Source: Argopecten irradians (Eukaryota; Mollusca; Bivalvia; Pectinida; Pectinidae). From it: a stretch of DNA of 64,000 nt. The notes below the pieces were generated by a model. That model saw nothing but the letters and a program-made list of their open reading frames with translations. It had not been told where the DNA came from and made no database searches. Within the stretch, counting starts at the first letter, position 1. Each line of letters begins with the position of its first letter. This document shows positions 36,611 to 47,700 of the stretch, in pieces. The stretch lies in assembly GCF_041381155.1 (NCBI RefSeq), contig NC_091134.1:34601540-34665539 (forward strand), in the 5' to 3' direction. The translations under genes were made by a program, and so were the position numbers.

Positions 36611-37956
36611 GTAAGTATATGGTTTTGGTACATGCATAACAGCATTGTGTGTTTAATAATGTTTTGTTAGAACAAGGCATTTGCCTGAAAGGATAGAATT
36701 ATGCAAGTTCTGTTTTGAGACATTGAGACATGGATTGAATGATAAATGCCTATATATGTCTAATACGAATCGAAAGTAAATATGAATTTTAATATTTTTT
36801 ATGCATTTTTTTCACATGAATTGACCAATTATATCTTTTCTCCTAAGATAAATCTAAATAGATGAAAGGATATTAACTTGTTGACGTATAACTAAGAAGA
36901 AAATGATAATAAAAACTATACCAAATCAAGAAAGACAACTCTTTATTCCCCAGGGAAAACAGACTCTCTGGAATGATATCTCACCAATGTTGTAATGTTA
37001 ACAACTAATATTATGTTTTATAGCCTAAATAACAAATCTGACAATAATTCATTAATCACTGCTATACATTTAAACATGTATTGTTATTACTGTTTGTGAG
37101 TAGAAAATGGCTTCCATTTTGTTGTCGAATTTCACTCATCATGGCTCTCAAAATGTAAGCTTCTACTAATTTACACCCATACTTAGTATTAAGTTATTAT
37201 ACTAAACGTGTTCATTCTGTTGCTTTATGATCCAAAAACGTTTTGATTGATATACTTAATATCTTAAGCGATTGAATATGTTGTGGTGCGTAACTCATTA
37301 TGAAACGTTTTTGTACATAAGTACATACATTACCAATAGATATGTGGAAGAACACGTACATGTAATTTGTTTTGGTCAGAGTATTATGCCAGTATCTATC
37401 TATTTTTTTTATATTGCTAACACTATAGACGCAGATTACAAAAGACCTCACTTTCTTTCTCACTTTCTCACCTGGAAGAGGTACTAGTGCCTTCCGGTCA
37501 ATATAAAGTTTTGAATGCCATGATCTCAATGTACCTAACACATAGATTTACTTACTTGATAGATTACAATTTCCTCCAAAGCTGTCCATACATTTCTCAA
37601 TCTAATAAAAGAACAAACTCTGTTCAAATGCATAAAATGACCATGACTCTTTAATTTTCAAAATCTTGTGAGTGCATATGTACTACAAGCTTGTGCCATG
37701 TAGTGATGTTATTGGTTATTTATAATGTTGACAGAGCCTGACCAAAGGCAGCCAAGAATAGTACCCCTTGGACTGAAGATTGTGTACGCTAGTGATGAAT
37801 AACTTTTGAAGAATTTTTCAATCAAAGTTCCAAATTCTAATGACCGACTTTCTCTTTATCAGTTTACAACCCAGAGACAGATTATTATACATGTATATCA
37901 TTTAACACATGTATACATACTACATTTACTGATATCTACTGTTTTTTCTTCAACAG
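36611..37956 (+). other. 5' UTR intron of the ankyrin/cGLR locus
   Basis: Bounded by GTAAGTA and TTCTTCAACAG. No MITE, hairpin or coding frame of note lies inside; the overlapping frames at 37212-37541 on both strands look like chance. Confidence 0.55.
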
Positions 37957-38036
37957 AACTCTGTTTTAAAGATGAAGAACGTTATTCTTCCAGATTCATC
38001 TCTATAGCCTAACACATTACAAGTAATCCATTCATC

Positions 38037-39707
38037 ATGCCTTGGGTGAATGAATTGCTCTGCCGGATACAATACCAAGATCACACAGGAGTGAAACGTC
38101 TTCTTCAATCTGGTACATCACCAAATAGAGCATGCGTAGACAACCGTGCACCCCTGCTTGTGGCGATAGACAACAGCGATCTGGATATGGTGAAACTGCT
38201 GATTGATCACGGCGCGGACGTGAATGTGACAGATAGTGAAGGAGAAAGTGCCCTTCACTATGCCACTCAGGATACGGTGGAATATGAGGTAATGGAGGTA
38301 CTACTGAAGGCTGGGGCTGATGTTAACTGCTTAAATATGTGGTCCAGAACGGCGCTACATTACGTGTGTTATGGGGGAGATCTGAACAAGATAGAACTTC
38401 TTGTGAAAATACCACAAATTCGTGTAGATATACATGATGAAGATGGAAACACGTGTTTACATGCTTTGATGACATATGAAGAAGGCGAATTTGATGACAC
38501 AGAATTCTGGAGAAGAGGATTTGATCTTCTCATTGACGCTGGCGTGGATATAAACACCGCCAACCGAACTGGAAAAACAGCTTTGCATATGGCAACTGAA
38601 CACAAAACTAGTCTGCCAGGCGCAATATTATCAACACTGTTAGATATCAGTAAGGATTTGAAACCTAAGCTTACAGATGCTGACGGAAAGACTTTCTTAC
38701 ATCTGTTCATTGACGGATTTAGCGAAGACAGTGTTTTGTGCAAACTGCTCAACAACGAATTCAAAGCATTTAAGGATTGGAGTCCAACTTATATCAAGGA
38801 TATCATTAATATGGAAGACAGAAATGGACTTACGCCCTTTCTGATTTTTCTATTTTCATCCAGCCATGTCGATGTGAATATTCTGCAACGCTTTGTTCGT
38901 GCTGGTGCAGATGTCAAAAAAACAAATAGTTTGGGAAGAACGCCTCTTCATCGGAAAATGATGGCAGAACTCAGTGGAAATCGCCACCATGTGTGCAAAA
39001 TACTACTTGATGGAGGTGCCAACACAAATACCCAAGATTACTTCGGTATGACTCCATTATTCTGGGCTAGAACAGAGAAGCAGGTTTCTATTATGTGTGG
39101 TGCTGGTGCTGATGTATCTCTCAAAGACAAGTTTGGACGCAATGCCTTGATGAGTGTAATGTTGCAAGGTCAGCTTGGTGCAGTAGAGTTGTTGATACGC
39201 AAAGGGTGCTGTGTCGATAGCGTTGATGCTTACGGATCTACGGCACTACATTATGCAGTTTGGATGGATGACGCCAAAATGCTAAAAACTTTATTAGACG
39301 TCGGTGGAAATCCTTCGATTGCAGACAGCGAAAATCGAACTCCGAATGAACTGGCTCTTATGTTACAACATACTGAAATATCTACTACTCTAGATATATA
39401 TGACATGAAAACATTCGACAAAGATACGAAAGGAAAGGAAGTAGAAATCATATACGAAAGAGTCAGTAACTCTTCAAAAGCGCACTGGCTCGGGAATAAC
39501 CTCACAATTAACCACGAAGATGTTGTAAAATCTGGAAAATGCAGTGATCTTTTGGAAATACACGGATACAATGGCAATGAGTTGCCACAGCATCTTCTCA
39601 ATAAGCCCGGGTCTGGAAAGCTCTATAACCACCCTGAAACTAGAGAGGTTATAGATAGTGTCAAACGGATTGTAGAACAAAATGTCCAAACGTATTTCAC
39701 AATGTGA
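38037..39707 (+). CDS. ankyrin-repeat frame of an ankyrin-cGAS-like receptor
   Basis: A 556-residue uninterrupted frame with a good start context (ATCATGC). Residues about 10-450 form some ten ankyrin repeats, with clear ones such as D-N-R-A-P-L-L-V-A-I...L-L-I-D-H-G-A-D-V-N and G-S-T-A-L-H-Y-A-V...L-L-D-V-G-G-N. A linker of about 85 residues follows. The last stretch, Y-N-H-P-E-T-R-E-V-I-D-S-V-K-R-I-V-E, looks like the long helix that precedes the nucleotidyltransferase core in Mab-21/cGAS-like proteins. The frame then stops at TGA (39705-39707) just where the core should begin. The core is found in the next frame over, starting at 39682, with 26 nt of overlap. Ankyrin repeats usually bind proteins, so this part is probably the sensor or scaffold. 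It is cytosolic: no signal peptide or membrane segment. Confidence 0.9.
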   Translation: MPWVNELLCRIQYQDHTGVKRLLQSGTSPNRACVDNRAPLLVAIDNSDLDMVKLLIDHGADVNVTDSEGESALHYATQDTVEYEVMEVLLKAGADVNCLNMWSRTALHYVCYGGDLNKIELLVKIPQIRVDIHDEDGNTCLHALMTYEEGEFDDTEFWRRGFDLLIDAGVDINTANRTGKTALHMATEHKTSLPGAILSTLLDISKDLKPKLTDADGKTFLHLFIDGFSEDSVLCKLLNNEFKAFKDWSPTYIKDIINMEDRNGLTPFLIFLFSSSHVDVNILQRFVRAGADVKKTNSLGRTPLHRKMMAELSGNRHHVCKILLDGGANTNTQDYFGMTPLFWARTEKQVSIMCGAGADVSLKDKFGRNALMSVMLQGQLGAVELLIRKGCCVDSVDAYGSTALHYAVWMDDAKMLKTLLDVGGNPSIADSENRTPNELALMLQHTEISTTLDIYDMKTFDKDTKGKEVEIIYERVSNSSKAHWLGNNLTINHEDVVKSGKCSDLLEIHGYNGNELPQHLLNKPGSGKLYNHPETREVIDSVKRIVEQNVQTYFTM

Positions 39708-41157
39708 TCCAAGATTCAAAAATTCGATCATCCCCATGGGAAGTGCGAGAGAAGGCACCAAGACAGGATATCCAGACGAATTTGATTTTGTATGCTGTCT
39801 TTCCGAGTTTCTAGAATATTGTAATATCCGGAGTGACAACGGACCGAAAAGTGAAGACTTTGTTGCTTTGAAACTCAGAGATAACTCCAATTTACCCTCT
39901 CAAATGAAAGTATTCTTTGACAAAAACGGTTCCCTTAAGTCTTACGATATCCGGATGGAACTTTTCAAGCTTATATGGGACATATTGAAAGAGAAAGACA
40001 TGTGGCAGGATGCAAACGTTCTTTTTGAAGGCGATGATATGCGGAATGGGTATGATCACATACCCGTTCTAAATTTCCAAATTGTGTGGATTGGCAGCGT
40101 TTTTAAAGGTCTCAAAATAAGTATAGACTTTGTTCCAGCGATACGTGTAGACAGAACTTTGATTGACATTCCCACAAGAGACGAGTGCACAAGTACACAA
40201 GTAAAGAACGCCGTTGAAGCAGGGTTTTTCATGTTGTTGCATCCTCCAGATTTCATGGTTCCACAGACCAGAGACGTCTTTAAAGTGGAGGATAATGTGT
40301 TCTCTAGAAGAGAATCTATCTACGACGAGGAACTGGAGGTTATTATGAAGAACCGCCTCCGTGTATCTTGTGCGCCAATGGAAGTATCCTTCCTAGAATC
40401 TTTGCCGCTCGTAGTGAGAGAAAGTTATGTGTTAGCTAAAATAATCAAATGTGAATGCCCAAAGGTGAAGTTCAATGAAGAATTCTTCTCAGAACTGTAT
40501 GAAAGAGATCCAGTGGAAATACGGCGACATGAAGATGTCCATTTTACAGGAGGAGAATATAGTGCATATGCTGCTATAATGGCAATGTGTAATGAGACGC
40601 CCGGCAGTGATACGGAAAGCAAGATGCATCTGCATAGCACTGAGAATACCAAGATGGAAGGTGAGACGGAGTCTCTGGATTACTCCAAGCAGTCAAACAT
40701 TTCGGGTGAAGATGTGGATAGTGTTGGAATGGGATCGTACAATGTGGATATATCATTAGATGATATTCCTTCAGGTGATACAGAAATCGCAGAGGAAAGT
40801 GACCAAGGATATGAGGCAAATAATGATATAACAAGCTATATGCTGAAAAATGTTTTGTTTCATTTGGTTGGACAGCACCCAGAGCTGTGTGCCAATGATT
40901 TTGGTAGAGATTTAGCAGGTGAAGAACGCTTAAATACCACTGTTGATCTGACCATCAAAATATTTGAACTTCTGAAAAGCATGAGTAAAACGGGCGAATT
41001 ACCGGTGTATTTTCTCCCACAGCAAAACATTTTTAAATTCGCATTCGAGTTTCGAAAGCCGATGGACGAGGAGGAAATGAGAAGGCAAATCAATTCCGAC
41101 GGAAACAAAAGGGATGTATTCTTGAGCTTGATGTTGTCGATTTTGAAGGCATCATGA
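39682..41157 (+). CDS. Mab-21/cGAS-like nucleotidyltransferase frame (cGLR)
   Basis: A 491-residue frame. Residues 9-36 read D-P-R-F...P-M-G-S-A-R-E-G-T-K...P-D-E-F-D-F: the GS motif (G20, S21) and the first two metal-binding acids, E33 and D35. The third acid is D149 in L-K-I-S-I-D-F-V-P-A-I. All three are present, so it is predicted to be able to make a nucleotide second messenger, as cGAS and cGAS-like receptors do when they bind nucleic acid. The Mab-21 C-terminal lobe follows, with R-E-S-Y-V-L-A-K-I-I-K-C at about 250 and Y-M-L-K-N-V-L-F-H after a Ser/Asp/Glu-rich insert of about 90 residues (about 300-390). No cGAS-type zinc thumb is evident. The ATG at 39682 has a good context (AAAATGT). 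Either this ATG is used on its own, or the frame is reached from the ankyrin frame by a shift between 39676 and 39704. There are no introns, and no clear AATAAA in the next 600 nt. Confidence 0.88.
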   Translation: MSKRISQCDPRFKNSIIPMGSAREGTKTGYPDEFDFVCCLSEFLEYCNIRSDNGPKSEDFVALKLRDNSNLPSQMKVFFDKNGSLKSYDIRMELFKLIWDILKEKDMWQDANVLFEGDDMRNGYDHIPVLNFQIVWIGSVFKGLKISIDFVPAIRVDRTLIDIPTRDECTSTQVKNAVEAGFFMLLHPPDFMVPQTRDVFKVEDNVFSRRESIYDEELEVIMKNRLRVSCAPMEVSFLESLPLVVRESYVLAKIIKCECPKVKFNEEFFSELYERDPVEIRRHEDVHFTGGEYSAYAAIMAMCNETPGSDTESKMHLHSTENTKMEGETESLDYSKQSNISGEDVDSVGMGSYNVDISLDDIPSGDTEIAEESDQGYEANNDITSYMLKNVLFHLVGQHPELCANDFGRDLAGEERLNTTVDLTIKIFELLKSMSKTGELPVYFLPQQNIFKFAFEFRKPMDEEEMRRQINSDGNKRDVFLSLMLSILKAS

Positions 41158-41380
41158 CGTGCCATGGACTCAATAGTTTACTTCAAGTTAATGACAACAA
41201 ATACTTAATTTCCAGGCTCTTACTGGCGCGTCTCAGATAAAATGGTATCTTTATCGTCAAGCTGAATTTGAAAAAAATCTATCCCTTATCTGATCTTTGT
41301 ACAATCATCAGACCACACTACAAGCGGGAACCGCTGCTGCTGAGTGGTAAAGATATCTGATATATTACTTTAAGATTCTC
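41158..41380 (+). other. 3' UTR of the cGLR frame
   Basis: Directly follows the TGA at 41157. No canonical poly(A) signal stands out before the SINE-like copy at 41381. Confidence 0.4.
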
Positions 41381-41530
41381 ACACCTGGGTCGCAAATTAG
41401 AAACCCACATGAGACAATTGTCATTTGATGAGTACTGCACGATGTTATTTCTCCCGGTATTCGCCTTCTTATCCAGGCAAGTCCTTAAATGACCCTGGTT
41501 GTTTCAAACAAACTCACAAAACCTAAATCA
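41381..41530 (+). mobile_element. degraded SINE-like copy 1
   Basis: CCTGGGTCGCAAATTAG, then CCCACATGAGACAATTGTCA, then GTCCTTAAATGACCCTGG and a CAAACAAAC-type tail. The same blocks in the same order appear at 47280-47376 (head and tail) and 56253-56340 (head and middle). I recall this pattern from mollusc SINEs with a conserved central domain; the copies here are old and diverged. Confidence 0.5.
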
Positions 41531-41780
41531 GCCCTCAGATCGTGTAAGACCTGGAGTTAAAAACTTATGATGTATAATGGTCAAGGATCAAATTTTAATT
41601 CTTATTGTACATAATCATTACCACTGTCTATAGTGTTCATTGCCATGAACTTCAGACAACCCGTGCAACATTCTCTTTTTATTTAGTAGAAGATCGGTAA
41701 ATATATAATTGATATGGATATGTCTGAAAATTAATTGCTGTAACATTGCGTTTTATACCCGATTAAGATCAACCTTTGAA

Positions 41781-43215
41781 CCGGTGTAACGTTGAAAATG
41801 GAACCCCGTTGAAAACTGACCTCGGGTCATTTTTCAACGTTGAAAAATGACCCCGAAAACCGTTGAAAACTGAACTTTAAGCGCACTTTTTTAAACCGAC
41901 CCGTTGAAAATAGACCCCGTTGAAAAGTGACCCCATAAGAACTCGTTTTTACACAACCACACAACACGACACCACAACAACACGAAACCACACAGCATCA
42001 CACAGCACATCAACACACCAACAACACAAGAACACTACACAACACAACACATCACACAACACTACAAAACACAACATCACACAACACAACATCACACAAC
42101 ACAACATCACACAACACAACAACACATCACACAACATAACACAAGAACACATCACACAAACACGCAACAACAACACACAACACCACAATAACACAACACG
42201 ACTCACAACACAACACAACATAACAACAAAACATCACACAACAACAGCTAACACAACACACAACACAACCACAACATACAACCACGCAACAACAATACAA
42301 CACCACCCAAAAACAACACAACAAAATAATACACAACAACACAACATACGACAACATCACACAACACAACATAACACAACACAAAATCACACATCAAAAC
42401 ATCACACAACAACACATCACACAACACAATAACACAAAACACAACCACACCACAACACAACACAACAACAATAACACCTAACAACAACAACACCCGATAA
42501 CAACACAACATCACACAACATAACGCAACAGCACATCACAAAAACATCACACACATCATAACACAACAACACACACACACACACACAACAACCACACCAA
42601 AAACACAAAACACAAAATAATACACAACACACACATATAACAACACAACAAAAAACACACAACACACAAACACACACACAACACACACACAACACACATA
42701 ACACATCACACAACATCACAACAAACAACACACAAACACACAACCACAAAACAACACAACAAACAACACAACACAACACAACCATACGCAAAACACAACA
42801 TAACTGATCCATACGCAGATATATAATACATGTATTCTTGTATTGCAGAATAAATATATATCAACAATTACTGAATACCTGACAAACATAAAATCGTTGA
42901 AAGTATAATCATAAAAAATCATTAAGAAACAAATTAATAATATCACATAATTATGATTTTGTAACACTATCCCCTGGTACTTGGAAGTGAGCACCACATA
43001 GTACAAACCTTTCAAAAGACCATCCGTTGATAGTTTACCAAGGTCATTTTTCAACGGTCATTTTTCAACAGATCTGCCGTTGAGAATTGACCCTAGACAC
43101 TGTCAATTTTCAACGGCATGTTCAATTTTCAACGGCATTTCGGGGTCCATTTTCAACGTTGAAAACTGACCCGAGGTCAATTTTCAACGGAGGTCCATTT
43201 TCAACGTTACACCGG
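41781..43215. repeat. 1.43 kb element with long terminal inverted repeats around an AC satellite
   Basis: The outer ends are CCGGTGTAACGTTGAAAA and its exact complement. The inverted match continues for about 80 bp with few differences. The arms are themselves built from a short unit, CGTTGAAAA[CT]TGACC, on both strands, so each arm also folds on itself around AACGTT. The interior holds an AC-rich satellite (41948-42797) and about 220 bp of ordinary AT-rich DNA (42820-43040). There is no transposase. Neither a TTAA nor any other clear target duplication is visible. Confidence 0.85.
41948..42797 (+). repeat. AC-rich, almost G-free satellite
   Basis: About 850 nt made of variants of ACAACACAACATCACAC, with CACAACAACAC and pure (AC)n patches near 42570. 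Only a handful of G residues occur on this strand. It is entirely inside the element 41781-43215. The frames open across it on both strands are by-products of the composition. Confidence 0.92.
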
Positions 43216-44764
43216 CATTGTGTCAGTTGTTTCTTATTTCTTAGCTAAAAACGTTTTATCCATATCAAGGGACAGCCAAGGGATAGAGATTTAAATTCCT
43301 AATGGTCTTTACCTAGTTTTTCGTTTAAGGTCCCGTGTTATATATCGTCGACGGTTAAACACAACAATTGAAATACAATGGTATTATATATGTTTGCTAT
43401 CATCCATATTTATGAGAAGTTCTTAATAGTCGGTACTGGTCAATGACCAGTCAATCACAGAAAGCAGCCTAGGGGCAGTTTCGTAGATAGTTTAATGTCT
43501 ATTATCCAAGGGCATTGACCTATGGCTTATTGTGTTTGCTCAAATATAAGATAGTGTTTATCATTTATTAAGTAATCTTATCTGTATAGCAAAAAATATT
43601 CCCAGTGAGTTTACTTTTGTTTCCTTAATGTTGTGATGTGAAAAGTCGCCCTTGTTTAGGTTGAAAAGATTACCGATATAAGATAAGTCTTAAAACTAAG
43701 AAAATATACCATTTGAAGAAACAGCAAAATAATTTATTATTATTGGTATGCTATCAGTATATCGTCTTTAACAGACCATGCTTCTTAATACAATGTCTTT
43801 ATACATTCCGGGTAGGATGTTGATATGTGCACAACTTTCTTTGTATTTGATTTACATCAAAATACTTGAACCCAATGACATTTTTCAATTGAACATAATA
43901 AAATACAGAAAGAGTCAACATAGGAAAGTACATGTAATTCCACAACATTTGTTTAATTTATGGTTTAAAACATTTTAAATTGTTGACCAAATTATAGAGA
44001 CAATGACATGTTTATTAAAGCAACATCACAAAACTATAAACGATATATATCAGTTTATCTAAGATTATGGACGGAATTAAGTTATTGTGTATATATTATC
44101 ACAGAACTGATATCACTTGATATGTTTTCTTTACAAATAATCACTATGTTTTACAATCACTAGAAATTGAGCGAGTAACAACTCCATATCATGTCCTTTT
44201 CGATAATCATGGGTTAAAGATAAGTATTTATAATTTGGTTTGTAATAAATCTTGTAATGACAGATAAGGTATACGCTGAATATTTTCCTTCATTATAGGA
44301 CCACTTTTGTGTATTCTTATTTCATACATTTGAACACAGAACTATTACAGAAATCGCATTGATAAATTATTACACTTCACTCCAGCCAAGCACCCCTTTT
44401 GAATTACAAGATCAAAATATCACACTGGTCAGCATTTCAATACGAGGGTTTCGAGATATCAAAAAGACTAGAAAAGTACAATTTACCATCAATAAGTTCC
44501 ACGTTTCGGTGTTTGTAACGTCACAAATAACTAGACTGGATTAACTACCTTAGTACCAATTTTCTCCGCAAGACTGCGGTCATAAATACCATTTTCAGAG
44601 CGAAGCCTAGCGGCGAGTATAAAACTACGGTAGCCAATCCTGTCTACACAAAAATTATGTCAAAATATGACGTCACAATCACCAAAAGATGAAACTAATC
44701 GACGGTAAATCGTACTTCACTCACGTAGCTCTAGTTTCTCGAAATCGACGTATTAATGTATTCC
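43216..44764. other. intergenic between cGLR and gene D, with a CCAAT/CRE pair
   Basis: No gene seen. At 44618-44675 are TATAAAAC, GTAGCCAATCC (CCAAT) and ATATGACGTCAC (TGACGTCA at 44668-44675), a promoter-like trio 90 nt past the gene D stop codon. I cannot tell whether it drives any transcript. Confidence 0.4.
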
Positions 44765-47700
44765 TCAGGATTTTTTCTCTGGTCGTTTTTTCTTAGAGTC
44801 TGATCTCGCGAGTTTGTGCAGTTCTGACGTAAGTTCCTGTTCCTCGACAGTCTTTCTGGCACGCCTGACAGATTTAGTGGCTACTGGATTTCCTATCCAG
44901 TGCAGGTCCTCCAAAGACGACACAGCAGACGACGAGGAGGTGTCAGAACTATCACGTGTTTGTCTGTCCGTACTCCCTCGGACAGAACTCAGAGATCCCG
45001 ATGATGGACGATGAAAGTTTCGTCTCGCCATCAAGCTCTTAGCCATATTTGGTGCTTCACGTAACTTCCCAGTCTTTGTATTGATTTCGAGGTCCTCAAA
45101 TTCTTTCGACATCCTACGTCCTCTTTGTTTAGCATATGCCATACCTTTAATGTAAATGAAAGGTTATTATTATTTCTATTTTTTTCCAATATATTTAGTT
45201 TGATTCAATATAAACCACAATGTATTAATCAAGATTAGGCTTAGCCAAATAACTAAACACATATCGTTTATATCATTGGCCAAGTCTAACGTAAGACATC
45301 CTGAATATCCCAGGGGTTGCTATCATTGTGATAATATCCACCACTGGACTATATCATAGAAAACTTAGGGCTTTATGTTGCGACAACAGGTGAGACAGAT
45401 TGTTTGACTCTTTGATGTTCATAAAACAATCGAAGAACGGGACAATATGATGACTGTATGGCTCTGATATAAAGTCGAGCGTCACTCTCTGTAATTTTCA
45501 AAAGAAGTCTCTGCAGGCCTCTATTTTTCCTCTTAAACTGCCTGCAGGTTCAGTGTGGCTCAGGAGCGAATATTACGACTGTGATAGTAACCTCTTGAAT
45601 ACCGACGATGAACATAAGACTGGTAAAACCAGTACAGTAAACCCAAACTATTATGATTTTGTTATTCCGTCTTTGCATATTACAGAGTTAGCTTCCTTAC
45701 GGGTAGGTATTGATTGTTACGTCATTATTTTGTGAGCGCAATTCACGTCGTTTTCTCCGAAAAGTATGACGTTACGCTCGCAAACACATAACGTCACAAT
45801 CGATACCTACCCGCAATGGCAGATAACTCTGTAAAATGCAAATACAGAATATTTAACATGAAAAATAATATATATTACTGGGCTATATTTTAGTTATTAT
45901 TACCAAAATATATTGATATTGTGGTTCCTGTTAGATTAACAGTTTTACAAATTAGCTGTGATTAGTTATCCAAACTGTAGTTTTATCCTTACTTAGTCAA
46001 TCCAGATGACTTGGTTTTACATTAGACGCATACGATAGTTTTTGATATCAAATTCAAACGTTAAAGTTACATTTTTCTCTCTTGATGTTTCCGTAAATAT
46101 TTGTCAAAACGTGAGAAGTATGTGTCTTGTTATATATTGTTTGCATCGAATTGGAAATGTTGTTATTGAATTACAGAAACATCAATACAAAAGATATAAT
46201 GTGTTACAACGGATATAACACCGCTTTGTATATGTTTGCTATCGCCCATATTTAGGTTGTCATATCAAATTTCTTAGGTAATGAAAAATCATTCTCAACT
46301 ATTCATAAAACGCGTGTGTAACTTATGCTTTATTTAATGATAGCTTATGATATCTTCGAGTCATAAACATATTTAAAACATGCTAAAGGTCGTAGAAAGA
46401 AAATATAGATCTTTGCTTTGACCAATTATCTCCATAACAGACCACAGTAACCCCTTCTATCGAAACTCAAGCACTTCGGTTGAACCTTGGGTTGTAGGGC
46501 TGGTCATAAATATTGATATAGAAATAGAAGAGGTTTGGGATATAGAACTAAATAAGATAAGCTGAATTTATCACTAGGAAAACAAACATTGACTCAAGTA
46601 CACAGGAGATATGACTTCAGAATGTCAGTGTCTTGTTGTTGCGGGACATCTGATGACGTCACTAAATCCTTAAACACGCGAAATTCTTCTTCGCTATTCC
46701 TACCTCTGGGAGTGCTTTAACTCTATAATCTATATCAACGACCTATCTGAGACACAAAGTATGGCAAACCTGATCTCTTTAATCAGAGGGCTTTATCCTT
46801 CGTGTGATAGGAAGCATGAAGTTCTTTTAAACTGTTTGATAAAAATATCTTCCTACCAAATGGATCTGATAAAATTTGACAAAACCAGGAAATCCGAGTA
46901 TGTTTTATGACCTTACAACTTCGATATAGCATATGGTATCATCATTTATAGATCTTTGGTGTTAAACAACAAAATATTCAATCATAGCGGATATCATGTG
47001 ATATAGTAGGTTTTAAATCGATAGAAATAATTGATTATTTCAACTAACGAAGCAAGTTGATCTAAAGTTGTATTTTTATTTCGCGTGCTATGTGCACTTT
47101 TCAACGATTTTTAACACTAGTTAATGAAATATCCTGATCGTTAATATCAATAACTAGGCTTTCAAACATGCTTTACGTGCAGTAAATAATATCTGTATGG
47201 TAATCACTTTCATTTGTGCTTGAATATCACCAGGTCGGACCGCGATGACCAAGTATTCATAATGCCCCGACATATTACCACAAGACCTCCACGTTTGGGT
47301 CGCAGGTCTAATCAAATGTGGTGCAATCCTTAAATGACACTTACAGTTAATAGGACAATGAAACAAACAAGCCAACCCAAAAACTATCACCAGAATAGAA
47401 CAACATACAATGTACCAAAGACAAAATCCCTGCTACTAATAACATAACTTATTTACGATACCTGACCCCTTAAGACCAACAGCAAGGTCACGCATCATAT
47501 TTCTCTAAATCATAAATTTACTTTCTAGATGGTTCATACATCACCTCATCTACTCAATGTAATTCCTAAATATAGAATAATGTTCTTCATATACTTACGC
47601 GTTCGTGATATCCACACCTTTCATAGTCAGCTTCTTTTGTGATTATGTATTACTTATGACGTAATTTCATGAAAGTTACTTCGTAAATATCTCATAATAA

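Noticed and set aside
38369-41165. Minus-strand frames opposite the ankyrin/cGLR exon
   Set aside because: They are shadows of the real frames; the plus-strand proteins have recognisable domains.
41920-42812. Long open frames on both strands rich in Asn/Thr/Gln/His or Cys/Val/Leu
   Set aside because: They are the translation of the AC satellite, which lacks stops because of its composition. No start, splice site or domain supports them.
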